Shown piece by piece: positions 28,448 to 39,154 of a DNA stretch of 64,000 bases. The notes below the pieces were generated by a model that saw only the letters and a program-made list of their open reading frames with translations, made no database searches and was not told where the DNA came from. The translations under genes and the position numbers were made by a program. The stretch covers positions 779,216-843,215 of the forward strand of contig JAJVDF010000247.1 of NCBI GenBank assembly GCA_022410635.1, in the 5' to 3' direction. The stretch is from Tretioscincus oriximinensis. Its lineage: Eukaryota > Chordata > Lepidosauria > Squamata > Gymnophthalmidae. Within the stretch, counting starts at the first letter, position 1; every line of letters starts with the position of its first letter.

Positions 28448-28769
28448 TTAAGAGTCTAAATTAGTTAGATCGATTCATCATTTTCTCGAGACTAAGAGTA
28501 TCTGAGTAAGCGGATTTGTCTGTGAATTCTCACGCCGCCTACCTTTTAAGTGCTATGAAACCCCCCTTACTCTCTGGACCGAGACTAACATGGCTGCGTC
28601 TTTGAAATCTACACTTAAGGAAAGCACCAAAATTAGCCAAATAGATTAATGTAACTTGTTTTGTAAAAATTATGTAACTTCGTTACAAATGTGCTTGAGT
28701 CCAATATTTTGCACACCTTCGTACTGTAATAGAGATATCAATGACACTATAGGCAGGGTACCAGTGGTC

Positions 28770-29190
28770 AACAGTAAAAAAACCGACCAGCTTCTGGTTT
28801 CTCATCTTTGGGCAGAATTTGTTTCTGCTTTTACGATTCTGCCTGCTTTTCTATGCTGTTTTTTTCACGATGAGAAGTGCTTATTATAAAAACTAGGGTG
28901 CCAAGCAGCTTCCCGAAGCTAGCAGTAACAGCATCAGCAGCCCAAATGTGAGCAGAGTGAAACAAGAGTTGTTGTGCTGGCAGTAAGGCCTGATGGGAAG
29001 TGTAGTCCAAACAGCGGGCGGCCTCTTTAGCCAAGCCTGCGCGGAACCCTCTGAAGTCAGTGGACTACAGCACCCAGCTTGTACTGCAGCTAGCCCTGGG
29101 AGGGAGGAAGCCTCTTTAGCCAATCTGAGCCCAGCCTATCTCGCCTACAGAAACACGTTTTCTGCTTATAGGAAGGTATAATTGTCAAGA
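28770..29190. repeat. Dispersed repeat in RPL28 intron 1
   Basis: The blocks TGCCTGCTTTTCTATG, AAGTGCTTATTA, AGCTAGCCCTGGGAGGGA and CTGCTTATAGGAAGGT recur in the same order at 33060-33335 in a shorter form. The extra middle part contains an inverted TGTAGTCC...GGACTACA pair. The type is unknown. Confidence 0.55.
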
Positions 29191-29641
29191 GAAACATAAC
29201 TAGAACGAAAAAAGCAATAAGGAACACAAACCAGTTTAACAGACCTTGCCCATCTAGATACGGTTTAATATACAATCTTTCCACTAAACCCCATTTCAGA
29301 AAAGTATACATACATATACATATTTTCATAAACAAAATCCAAGTGATTTAAAGCCACAAGTAAGCAGTGGAATATCTGCCGATACCCAGAAAAGAAAACA
29401 GGCCTGTAATTGCATTTCTAAGTAGTGTTGGTCTGGGAAGATCTCACACAAAACTCTTCAGGAACTACTGACTAATGCGAGCCAGATAGGGAACCTTTTG
29501 ATTCGCTACCAGGCAGCATATTACAGGAAAAATACTTCTGCCAACCCTCAACCCAACTTTAGGTAGGCTGCCCTTTAGAGTCACATTTATTTTCACTTGA
29601 CCTTTTTTAGATTCAGTAAAACTTTGCCAAGGACTGAAGAG

Positions 29642-30491
29642 TCCAGCAAAGGGGCCAGTAGCACTTAGAGACTAACAGGAGAAAAGTGGGTGGCATAAGC
29701 TTTTGTAGACATGTCTACTTCCTCACATATTGGGGGACTCGTGTCAGGGTCAGGTATTTATAGGAAACTGTGTTTGGAAGATGACAAAGCATATGCAAAC
29801 GTGATGGGGTATGAACTCCAGGTTAGAAAAACAGGTAAATAGCAGAAACTAATTCTCTCGTGTGAAAAAGTCCCTGGGCCAACAAGAGGCAATGTCTGAT
29901 AGTAAGTCAATCAAATACAGTGGTACCTTGGTTCTCGAACAGAATTCGTTCCGGGACGACGGTCGAGAACCAAATTGTTCGAGAACCGAAGCAAGGCGCG
30001 CCTGGCCGAAAAAACGCACACTGATGACGCAAGCAAGGCGCGCCTGGCCGAAAGAACGCCNAAGGAAGTTCGAGTTCCAAATATGTGTTCGGATTCCAGG
30101 ACAAAAGTTTCTGGAATCGCCTGGTCGAACACCGATTTGGTCGACATTCAAGGCGTTNGAGAACCGAGGTACCACTGTACTTGACAGGTGTCATAAAAAT
30201 GTATAATTGGCCAGGAAACCATCATCTTTGTTATGTCCTTTGCTGATAGCCTGGTACTTATGAACGTATTCAAGTTCTGCTGCTTCCCTTTCAAATCTTC
30301 CTTTGTAGATTCTTTGTTCAAGGACCGCAGTTTCCTATAAATACCTGACCCTGACGTGAGTCCCTCAGCATCTGGAGGAGGAGACGTNTCCACGAAAGCT
30401 NCTGCCACCCACCTTTCTCCTGTTAAGTCTCCAAGTGCTACTGGCCCCTTTGCTGGACTTTCTACTGGACTAACACGGCGATTTCTCTGAA
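29642..30491. mobile_element. Fold-back retroelement with 13-bp target duplication
   Basis: The arms (CCAGCAAAGGGGCCAGTAGC at the left; its inverse ending GGACTTTCTACTGGACTAAC at the right) are inverted copies of about 130 bases. The element is flanked by AAGGACTGAAGAG at 29629-29641 and 30492-30504. Between the arms, a minus-strand frame resembles the one at 59935-60062 (ending SIIHFYDTC). Inverted arms with 13-14-bp duplications suggest a Penelope-like retroelement, but I cannot confirm the family. Confidence 0.6.
29918..30177. mobile_element. Mariner-type MITE nested in RPL28 intron 1
   Basis: The inverted ends CAGTGGTACCTTGGTTCTCG and CGAGGTACCACTG (one N interrupts the inner arm) are flanked by TA on both sides, the Tc1/mariner target. 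It also contains a direct repeat (AAGCAAGGCGCGCCTGGCCG, two copies near 29990 and 30031). It lies inside the fold-back element 29642-30491. Confidence 0.85.
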
Positions 30492-30777
30492 AAGGACTGA
30501 AGAGTTTAAATTGCAAGACCCCGCAAGACTAGCATCACCTTCGGAACCAAATGATCCTCAGACTTTCCCACGTCTTGAATATTAGAAAAGCACAAAATGG
30601 AAGCGGGACAAAGCGGCTTTAAAAAATGGTTTCACCCCGTTCCTGCAACCTCAGGCGCCCCCCAAAGCGATAGGGAAATTGCCCCCCTTGTCAGCCACCC
30701 CCTCCAGCCTCCGCTGCCCCCCAAAGGACCCGCGTTCCTCGCCCAGACTAACACGAGGCCTCTCCTCACCCTCTTAC

Positions 30778-30835
30778 CACTGCTGCGGCCGGAAACGGAA
30801 AAGGAGGGGCCCAGCCAGTGCGAGAGGGTTTTATA
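30778..30835 (-). promoter_or_regulatory. RPL28: RPL28 core promoter and non-coding exon 1 with TOP motif
   Basis: On the minus strand a TATAAAA box (plus 30829-30835) is followed about 31 bases later by CCTTTTCC (plus 30797-30804), a terminal oligopyrimidine start as used by ribosomal protein genes for growth-controlled translation. The 27-base exon 1 then ends at a GTAAGA donor (plus 30772-30777). The surrounding 30600-30960 is GC-richer than its neighbourhood and carries CpGs, consistent with a housekeeping promoter. The exact start site is inferred. Confidence 0.75.
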
Positions 30836-31419
30836 GGCCCTCCCTCTATGCCACAGGAAACTCAGTACCTAACGACCGCCTTTTCCTCCTTACGCGCACA
30901 ACGCTTCCGCTCTACGATTAAGGGCTCTCTAGCAGCTATCTTCTAGTCTAGCTTCTTCGACACGGGCGTCGGAAGCGTGTAATGATAGAGCAGCCAAGTG
31001 CTAGAGCGTCACTGAAAACTTTGACTAGACTCACTCGCTTCTAGATAGGGACACTATTGTGATTTTCGGAGGCTGTTCCTTAAGCTTTTTTTTTTCTCCT
31101 GCAATTTGTAAAGGTTTCCGAATCGGATTACTAGAAAAAGGCAAGGCAGTGTGCTGTAAATGTAAGGTAATGGCTGTAAATGGGTAGAAATTTTTAGTAA
31201 GTGCAGCTTCATGCCTTTGCAGCATCTGCTGAAATCATCTCTTTGGCATATCCAGTGAAAATGCAGCCCTGCTAATCATCTGCACTTCGGGCTGCTGGGA
31301 TGTTCCTGTCTTCCGTGACTGTTGCCAGCTTGATGGAGTTGTTGATGAGTGCAGGGCGCCCCTGTCCCCCTGAAGACTTTTCACACAGCAACAACAATCT
31401 ATTCTGGTGGACCCTATGG

Positions 31420-31575
31420 CAGAGATGTCAAACTGGTGGCCCTCCAGATGTTCCTGAACTACAACTCCCAACATTCTATTCCACTCCCAGCACTGTGCCC
31501 ACTCTGCTAAATCAAATGGAATGTTGGGAGTTGTGGTTCAGGAACATCTGGAGGGCCACCAGTTTGACATCTCTG
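31420..31575. mobile_element. hAT-like MITE with CAGAGATGTCAAACTGGTGG ends
   Basis: This 156-base element is an almost perfect hairpin with long inverted arms and a perfect 8-bp duplication CCCTATGG (31412-31419, 31576-31583). Confidence 0.9.
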
Positions 31576-31747
31576 CCCTATGGAACAGGGTGCCTTAAAG
31601 TGATGCCCACCAGGGCATCTTAAGCAGAAGGCTCCCTGTAAATGGCATTTCAGGAATATTTCCTGTTGCTCCGTCCTGGAGGCAATGCCACGAGATCCAT
31701 CCTAATCGTTTATTCAATATAATTGGCTTCCATGAATTTGTCTAATC

Positions 31748-31937
31748 TAGGCTGACCAGATGACCTCTTTTTGGGGTGGGTTTGAAAACCCAGTTTTACG
31801 GTGCATCCCGGTTTTTCCTGAGGGGAAAAAAAAGAAAAAAAGCCTCTTTTTGAAAAACATTTTCCTCAACGAAAACCGTAAGGCGCTCCAAAACGGGGTT
31901 TCTAGCCCCCCAAAAAAGGGGTCATCTTGTCAGCCTA
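31748..31937. mobile_element. hAT-like MITE, GACCAG family, copy C
   Basis: The ends are the same as copy A, with a perfect 8-bp duplication GTCTAATC at 31740-31747 and 31938-31945. It interrupts an antisense LINE fragment, so it is younger than that LINE. Confidence 0.9.
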
Positions 31938-31982
31938 GTCTAATCCTATCTTAAAACTATCCAAGCTGCCAGCTGCCACCTT

Positions 31983-32002
31983 CTAACCCTAACCCTAACC
32001 CT
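31983..32002. repeat. Short interstitial telomere-like repeat
   Basis: The run CTAACCCTAACCCTAACCCT contains about three units of the vertebrate telomere repeat. Such short runs are often left by double-strand-break repair, but this length can also arise by chance. Confidence 0.6.
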
Positions 32003-32755
32003 GAGACCTTCGGGTATGTGGTGGGTTATAAATATAAACAAACAACAAACAAACAAACAAACTTCTTTTGAAGTAAATTCCATAGACTAAGAAAGGACCC
32101 TCTGGGTGAAAAAATACTTTTCCTTGTCTGTCTTAACCCTTCTGCCCATCAACTTTTTTTTGCTATATTGTATTTATTTTCTAATTCAAAACACGGAAAT
32201 AAACACATTACATCAACAATACAAAACCCATGTAGACACCAATGCCCTCTCCCTCCACCCAGGAACAGAGGGATTTTGTCTTGTGCCTTCTTAGCAGCTA
32301 TTATGACTTAAATTGCTCCATAATCATCAGCACCAAAGATTTAAAGCTTACATTTCCACAATTAAACTTCATAAATTCAGCTAAATATCTGTACCAATTA
32401 TCCCATATCCATTGCAAGTTTTCTTTCCAACCCTTAGCAGTCACCATGGGTGCTGCCCAGATGCCCTAATATAATTTATTTCTTTTCAGTTTCAAGGAAT
32501 GCCTCCTGGACCTAGTGCCGTGTGATAAAGAAAATGTTTTTTCTCTATTCACCTTATCCATCTGGTGCATGATTTTATACACTTCAAACAGACCACTTCT
32601 TTAAATAATGGATTTTGAGACTGAAGAGACCTACATGCTGCAGCCTAATTTCATAAGGGAGATGTTCCAGCCCCCTGATTATTCTTTTTACCCTTTTTAG
32701 CACAATATCTTTTCTAAGTATATGGGGAGGCCACAGTATTCCAAATGTGCCCTCG

Positions 32756-32897
32756 TATAGAGTAGAATATAAATGTTTCCTGGAGTCTCTCACTAAGATC
32801 TTGTTTGTTGCCTTGTCTGTCACCATATACGTTTGAGTATAGAGTAGAATATAAATGTTTCCTGGAGTCTCTCACTAAGATCTTGTTTGTTGCCTTG
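32756..32897. repeat. Tandem duplication of 60 bases
   Basis: TATAGAGTAGAATATAAATG and the following 40 bases occur at 32756-32815 and again at 32838-32897 without a visible difference. This is a recent local duplication or an assembly artefact. Confidence 0.85.
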
Positions 32898-33059
32898 AAG
32901 GCTTCATGGCACTTTCTGTTCATCTCATCCTTTGCCTTCCCTTCTGCTTTTGCCTTCAGCTTCTCCCAGCAACAAGGCTTAATATGTGGCCAGTACTGTG
33001 TTTCTGCTTCAGTATTTGCTTTTACAATTAGTAGTCAAGTTATTAATTTTATATATATA

Positions 33060-33335
33060 CAGCCAGGGTGCCAGATGTCAACAATAACAAACTTCCAGCT
33101 TCCTGTTTTTCTACATCCTAACAAAATTCCTGTTTCCTGTTTTATGGATTTAAGTTTTATTTGTGCCTGCTTTTCTATGTTGTTTTTTCATGGCAACAAG
33201 TGCTTATTAAAAAAGCTGATGCCTGGAACTAGAACTCCCAGCCTGTATCCCTTCAGCTAGCCCTGGGAAGGAAGATGCTTCTTTACCCAATTTGTGATGC
33301 AAGAAACATGTTTCCTGCTGACAGGAAGATGGCTT
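33060..33335. repeat. Dispersed repeat, second copy of the 28770 family
   Basis: TGCCTGCTTTTCTATG, AACAAGTGCTTATTA, AGCTAGCCCTGGGAAGGA and CTGCTGACAGGAAGAT match the copy in RPL28 intron 1. Confidence 0.55.
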
Positions 33336-34187
33336 AGAGACCCATCTATACAATTTTTAAAGAGTTGGATGAGAAAAACTGCTCTCCCTTCCTATTTTAA
33401 ATNTGGCTGTTTTAATTGATTAATTTGGGTTTTTATTGTTAACCACCCTGAGCCCTTCGTATATAGAGCGATATAGAAATGTAAGTAAATAATAAATAAA
33501 TAAAAACAATCATGGAGAAACATCAGCATTTTGAAAATTAGCCAGAATTTCCCCGTGTTATCTGGAGAGCCACTGAAATACTGAGTTATTTTTTTTAATA
33601 AAATATTTTCAGTATATACATGCATTCTTTCTTCCCTTTCCNGACTCGGTTTATTTTGCAGACAAGATACGCTCCCATAGTCTAATAGAGGTTTTTTTAA
33701 TGCTATCTTGTGTGATTTTCCTTCATCTACCTCTGGCTAATCTTTCACACTTCCGAATGACTTCCTATATGCTTCCTCCTTGTCTCACAACCCCCCTTCC
33801 ATTTTCTATTTATTTTCTCTTTTCATGGCACTATTCCACGCTGTGATTTTTATTTAAAATAAAACACTATGCTTAAGGCTTTGGAATTAATTTTCATAGT
33901 TCTGCAAAGGCTGTTCTGCAAATTACATTTTGCTCCTCTCTAGTGTAAGTGCCAGTTCTTGACAGGGGCCAGCCAGAGCCAGAATTGTTGCCTCCAGTTG
34001 CAATAGGAGCTTTCCTGAAGTGTAGGTTTACCAGGAAAAAGCAGGACAGAAGTTTTTAAATGTTTAACGGGTGGGTCAAAAATAAATTTTCAGCTGATGA
34101 AGCTTATCATGCTGGCAGTATCTGCTGAAATTTCCTATTGGATGCACCCATTTGCCTTGGAACAGCCATGAAAGCAAAGTATCATGT

Positions 34188-34614
34188 TAGACTGACCAGA
34201 TTTTCTGAGGCCCAAACTGGGGTAATTAATATTCATGCTAATTTGCATATTCATGAATATTCATGAATATTCATGAACATGCAAATCACCCACCAACATT
34301 CATATCTCTCCGAAATCCTTGTCTGAGAAATCTGTGAAGTGCATGAGAATTTTTTTGAAGTGCATGAGATTTTTTCAAAGTGTGTGGGAATCTTTTGAAG
34401 TGCGTGAGAAATTAGCACTATTTTTAATTTTTACTAAGGGGAGGGTGCCTTCAGGAGCTGCCCCCAGATTCCCAGAGCCCCCTAGTGGTGGTGCAGTGAA
34501 TTAAAAAAAACAAAAAAAATTTCCTTAGCAAAAAACAGGGAAATTGCCTCCCCTGGGAGGAGACATCCCAAAACAGGGTTCCGTCCCCCCGAAAGGGGTC
34601 ATTTGGTCAGCCTA
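34188..34614. mobile_element. hAT-like MITE, GACCAG family, long form (copy D)
   Basis: The ends TAGACTGACCAGATTTTCTG and TCATTTGGTCAGCCTA enclose a longer core. The core contains a short palindromic repeat (ATTCATGAATATTCATGAAT region, 34249-34276) and repeated GAAGTGCATGAGA-type segments. Confidence 0.78.
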
Positions 34615-35287
34615 TCTGCTATTGATGTCTGGCTGCTGCCCTTTTCTGTGATTGCCTTGGGTGTCACATTTCTATTCACATGACTTTCACTTTTGGTATG
34701 GCTGTGCTTGCTTCCCTGCAAGGGTGGAACATCAGCTACCAGAAAATGTGATCATCATACAAGCACAAAATATGGGACTGCTGTCTACATAGTAGTCTCT
34801 GGAAGCCAAACCCCTGTTCCAGGATATAATCTGGGGAATGCAGTCCAGTACATTTAGCAGATCTTCCTGCAGAAGATGCTTGTATGATTCAGTTGCTGTC
34901 ATCTTCTTCTAAAGGGATTAGACTACCACACACACACAAAAAGGTCTATGCCTAAAGGCCTAGAGAACTGCTCCCACTCTAGATTATAATGGTCAATTCA
35001 GAAATAATATAAAAAGCAGCTTCCATACTGGAGGTAATTTGGGTTTTGCTCATTGCTGTACTGACCATCTTGGCTACTGTTACCCTGTTAGCTGAGGGCT
35101 GATTTAGCCTTCATTTTACTGAAACCTCAGGATTCAGCTCCAATATGTGCCTTTGAGATAGTGAGTTAGGAAGGACAGAAGTAATTAACAATCTATTGAC
35201 TGCCTAGGCTGGGCAATTGATTGGAGAGAGAAGTGAGGTTTGCCAACCCCAGCTGCTCAGCCTGAAACTGTTACAGTCAGAACTCAA

Positions 35288-35430
35288 ATGGCGTTGATGT
35301 TCTGGCTACTGCTGTCCCTACTGTGGGGCGATGGGTGTCCATTTGAATTGCAGGAGGTAATTGAAGAGCTCCAGAGCGAAAACTCTATATTGCAAGGCAA
35401 GGTCCAGAATCTCACAGAAGCCCTGAGTGA
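35288..35430 (+). CDS. Candidate secreted coiled-coil first exon (uncertain)
   Basis: From the ATG at 35288 the frame starts with a good signal peptide (MALMFWLLLSLLWGDG), then a heptad-rich stretch (LQEVIEELQSENSILQGKVQ) with an Asn-Leu-Thr glycosylation site. It runs into the TCC microsatellite, where protein meaning is lost. A TATA-like TATAAAAAG lies near 35009. Possible donors are GTGAAT at about 35425 and GTGAGG at 35462. I do not recognise the protein, and no later exon was found. It may be a real first exon of a secreted protein or part of an unknown repeat. Confidence 0.3.
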
Positions 35431-35866
35431 ATCCTCCTCCTCCTCCTCCTCCTCCTCGCATGGTGAGGCCTCCTCCTCCTCCTCCTCCTCCTCCTGCTGT
35501 CAAATCCTCTCCTCCTCCTCCTCCTCCTCCTCCTNNNNNNNNNNNNNNNNNNNNNNNNNNNNNNNNNNNNNNNNNNNNNNNNNNNNNNNNNNNNNNNNNN
35601 NNNNNNNNNNNNNNNNNNNNNNNNNNNNNNNNNNNNNNNNNNNNNNNNNNNNNNNNNNNNNNNNNNNNNNNNNNNNNNNNNNNNNNNNNNNNNNNNNNNN
35701 NNNNNNNNNNNNNNNNNNNNNNNNNNNNNNNNNNNNNNNNNNNNNNNNNNNNNNNNNNNNNNNNNNNNNNNNNNNNNNNNNNNNNNNNNNNNNNNNNNNN
35801 NNNNNNNNNNNNNNNNNNNNNNNNNNNNNNNNNNNNNNNNNNNNNNNCTTCTTCTTCTTCTTCTTC
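35430..35866. repeat. (TCC)n/(TTC)n microsatellite with assembly gap
   Basis: TCC repeats from about 35430 run into 313 unresolved bases (35535-35847) and resume as TTC repeats to 35866. Poly-Ser and poly-Pro frames across it are artefacts. Confidence 0.95.
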
Positions 35867-36247
35867 ATTTTATTTTAATCCTTCTTCAAATAATGGGTAC
35901 AGTCCATAAAAAACATGATTAAGCTCATTCTTCTGGACTGAAGATGATCTGTCTGAAGAAGATTTAAAAGTAAAGGTGTGACCAGAGTCTAGGTTAAACT
36001 TTCATTGGAGACAGAACTGTGGACACCATCTTCTGGATTGGTCAAAAGGAAGGAAGGAAATTGAAAAGGAAAAAGGAGGCAGGAAATTGGAAAAGAAAGA
36101 AGGAAATTGGAGGGGAAGGAAGAAGGAAATGTGCCTGTTTTAGATCCCATGACAACAGAAAACTACAAGCTATCTTCAGCAACAAGTAATTTGGATACAA
36201 TATTTTTATATTTGTAACAAAAGTAGGTTATCTTCAGAAATACCTTT

Positions 36248-36540
36248 TATAATTTGGTGTAATGGTTAGAGTGTTGGGCTTTTATCCCATAGGCTCTCGG
36301 TTTGATTCCACACTCCTCTATGAAGCCAGATAGGTGATTCTGGGCCAGTCACACCTCTTTAGAACACNCTTAGCCTACTTCATAGGACGTCTGTTTATTT
36401 TTATTTATTTACATTTCTATACCGCCCTATACCTGAAGGCAGTTAATAATAAAAAGCAAATTAACAACAATTGTGAAGAAAACAACAAAAGCTTTGTGGG
36501 CCGGCCTTTGGTGGTAAAGGGATGTTATAAATAAACAGAA
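36248..36540 (+). mobile_element. tRNA-derived SINE (Sauria-like)
   Basis: The head GGTGTAATGGTTAGAGTG followed by CTCTCGGTTTGATTCC gives A- and B-box-like motifs. CTGGGCCAGTCACACC and TCTATACCGCCCTATACCTG follow. This is a different SINE subfamily from 60890. Confidence 0.75.
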
Positions 36541-36640
36541 TTATTATACAGGCCAGTTGTTGATGGCCCTGAATTTGCTCATGGCAACATGTAGCCATTT
36601 TATTTTACAAGCTCTTACCTACTTTTGTGTCCCTATCTAT

Positions 36641-36991
36641 GGGCTATCCACATTTTTGGGGGGGAATCCGGTTTTGGGGTGCCTACCCTGCCCTCCCGGG
36701 GGGGTATCATTTCCCCATTTTTTGCTGAGGAAAATAATATTTTTTAAAAACTTTTTTTTAAATCACTGCACCACCAAAAGGGGGCTCTGGCAACTGGGGC
36801 CAGTTCCTGAAGGCACAATACTCTCAATAAAAAATAAAAAATGCAAATTTCTCACACACTTCAAAAAATTATCATGCACTTTAAAAATTCCCATGTGTTT
36901 CGTAGATTTCTTGGGTAGGGATTTTGGAGGGGTATTCATAGCATGAATATTAATTATCCCGGTTTGAGCCTCAGAAAATCTGGTCAGTCTA
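36641..36991. mobile_element. hAT-like MITE, GACCAG family, long form reversed (copy E)
   Basis: The right part is the reverse complement of copy D (TCAGAAAATCTGGTCAGTCTA). The left end is decayed (GGGCTATCCACATTTTTGGG). The flanks share TCTATG, a remnant target duplication. Confidence 0.7.
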
Positions 36992-37337
36992 TCTATGAAT
37001 CACCTGAACTGAAACCAAATGGCTTGTGGAATTTACTTCCTGAAGAGGTAGTGGTAGCTAACAGCTTGGATAGTTTCAAGACAGGACTAGATAGGTTTAT
37101 GGACACCAAGGGTATAAATGGGTACTAAGATGAATATCTGGATGTTGCCTCCGGGATGGAGGAACAGGCAGGACTCCTGAGATACCATTTGCAGGGAGTC
37201 ATGAACAGGAGCATATTTTGCTTTCCTCTGTTCAGACTGCCCAGGTGCATCTGGTGGGCCTCTGTGTGAGACAGAATTCTGGACTAGATGGGCTCTGGCC
37301 TGCTCCAATACTCTTCTTATGTTCTTATGTTCTTAAT
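36985..37337 (+). repeat. LINE 3' end of CR1 type
   Basis: It contains GGAATTTACTTCCTGAAGAG, GCAGGACTCCTGAGATACC and GGACTAGATGGGCTCTGGCC, then two TTCTTATG units. This is the longest copy of the family at 2085-2300. Confidence 0.8.
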
Positions 37338-37839
37338 GTGTGTGGATGGGTTGTGTGGAAAAGAGCCTTCCCCTTTATGCATTATGGAGAAAATTGAGCT
37401 TTTCTCAAATATGTGCTATAATAAAGGCAAGGCGACAACTAAACTAGAGTGATTTTTGTCAGTTCTTTGGGAAATGATTTATTATTTATTGAAGGAGACC
37501 AGCCTATTATATCTGTACACACGNGTATTTTGACATCATGATATCTGACTGCACTGAGGACCCAGTTAGATAACAGACATTCCTGAGCATAGTTAAATCA
37601 GCACCTGACTGCTTTAATAGAGTGGGTGAGCAACGATGAACAGACGCTAAATGCCGACAAGAGAGATATACTGCCTTAAGTGCTCTTTCTGCTTGANGGA
37701 CTAAGATCTATCTTCTGTTTGCAGCCTAGGAGTGCCTATTATCCACTTTCTGAATGAAAAAGTAATCTGTTGCTTTGCTAAGAGTCACGTAAATCTTGGT
37801 AACATTTCAGTTTAATATCGGTGATGCTTCAAAGTATCA

Positions 37840-38135
37840 TAGGCTAAGCTCATCTAGTCCAGCATTCGGTCTTGCTCCAATTGCCTCTAGGAATCTCAAG
37901 CAGGAGACAATCACCAGCTCTTGACTTCCTGCAATTGGCCTTTGAAGGCCTTCTGTCTCTTTGTCCTACCTGGAAGCAGCACCTAGGTATCCATTTTAGT
38001 AGTCACTGATATGCTTGTCCTTTTATCGTTCCTATCTCTCCTGTCCATTAGGGAGCCCTTGGAGTCTAAAGTTTTATATACGTCAACCAAGTTTCCTCTT
38101 AAATTTTATTTTTCAGGGCTGAAGAAGCTGCAGTC
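37840..38135 (-). repeat. LINE (CR1-like) fragment, antisense
   Basis: GCTCATCTAGTCCAGCATTC to CAGGGCTGAAGAAGCTGCAG is an antisense copy of the same LINE family as 18160-18620. Confidence 0.6.
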
Positions 38136-38164
38136 TGCTTTTCTGAGCAAGTTTCTTGTGGCTG

Positions 38165-38935
38165 CGGAAAGCTGCCTGTTTTTCAATGGCTATTAGGATG
38201 AAAAAATAGGCAGTTTTTCTGAAAAACCATTTGCAGGGAATAAAAAACAGATGAGCGTTTTCCCTTCTTCTGCTTGAGGCTGCTCTAGGGCAACTGGTGT
38301 GGGCGTGGTAGGGTTGCCATATTCTGGCAACCCAAAACCGGGACGGGGGTGGGGTGTGCGCATGCGCACATACGGACGCTTGTAGCNAGACAGGCAAAAC
38401 CTCTTCTGCCTGTCTCACCACAAGCGTCCGTGTATGCGCGCGCGCATGCGCGCACACGTACCTGCGCGCACACGTACCTGCTCCTTTGCTGGTGGCGGGG
38501 TTTTGCCCTGCTCTCGCCGCCAACTCGCCTGCCCTCCTGTCACAAACCCAGGCGTTTCTCCTCTGCTAGAGGCGAGTTGGCGGCAAGAGCAGGGCGAAAC
38601 CCCGCCTCCAGCCAAGGAGCAGCGACGGCGCGCTCCGAGGGTCCTCCCAGGACCCCGGAAAGCGTTGCGTGCACTGCAGCCNTCAACTCTGANGGCTGCT
38701 TTTCCTTTAAAATCCCACCTNTTTACATTCCCCGATGCAGCATCGGGGAATGTAAAAAGCCGGGATTTTNCCTTAAAACCCGGAGGGGACTATATTTTAG
38801 TCCCCAAAACNNGGTTTGTTCCGGTTTACCGAGACATATGGCAACCCTAGGGCGTGGGCTACTTGTGAGACAGAATGCTGGACTAGATGGGCTCTGGCCC
38901 AGTTGAGCAGGGCTCCCCATATGTTCTTATGTTCT
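38165..38935 (+). repeat. LINE 3' end of CR1 type, split by a hAT element
   Basis: The left half has AAACCATTTGCAGGGAATAA. The right half has ACAGAATGCTGGACTAGATG and a TTCTTATG tail. The hAT-like element 38309-38849 lies between. Confidence 0.75.
38309..38849. mobile_element. hAT-like element with TAGGGTTGCCATAT ends
   Basis: The inverted ends TAGGGTTGCCATAT and ATATGGCAACCCTA are flanked by a perfect 8-bp duplication GGGCGTGG (38301-38308, 38850-38857). The interior is GC-rich with inverted repeats (38345-38460 and 38500-38620). It splits a CR1 3' fragment whose two halves lie at 38165-38300 and 38858-38935. Confidence 0.88.
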
Positions 38936-39154
38936 AAGCTTTATTGTTGTACAATGGCCCTTTTTGTACTGGGCCTTATTTTGTATTATATATCCCAGAA
39001 TAGGAATGTGCCATCTGCAAAGTGCAGACTACAGTAGGGCCTATGCAAAAGGTTATCATATAAAAACCAGGATAGGACTTCGCAGCTTTAAAGATGCAAA
39101 TTCCTGTTCCAAATTGTATGTGGTAGTCGTCTCCCTGTGTCTGCCATGGTCTGC

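Larger units (their letters stand above)
31625..32930 (-). repeat. LINE (CR1-like) fragment, antisense, with insertions
   Basis: Pieces at 31625-31747, 31946-32100 and 32490-32720 match the antisense LINE at 18160-18620. They are split by the hAT element 31748-31937, by a short telomere-like run and TTTG/AAAC-rich sequence, and by unrelated sequence at 32160-32460. A 60-base segment is duplicated at 32756-32815 and 32838-32897. Confidence 0.65.

Noticed and set aside
34249..34276. ATTCATGAAT short repeats as a CRISPR-like or regulatory array
   Set aside because: They are a palindromic run inside the long form of the GACCAG MITE and recur in copy F.
35240..35909. Poly-Ser/Pro/Glu frames across the gap
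   Set aside because: They are the TCC microsatellite plus unknown bases; only the part from 35288 to about 35430 was kept as a weak candidate.
36248..36310. tRNA gene-like head
   Set aside because: It continues into a SINE body and lacks a full cloverleaf, so it is a SINE promoter.
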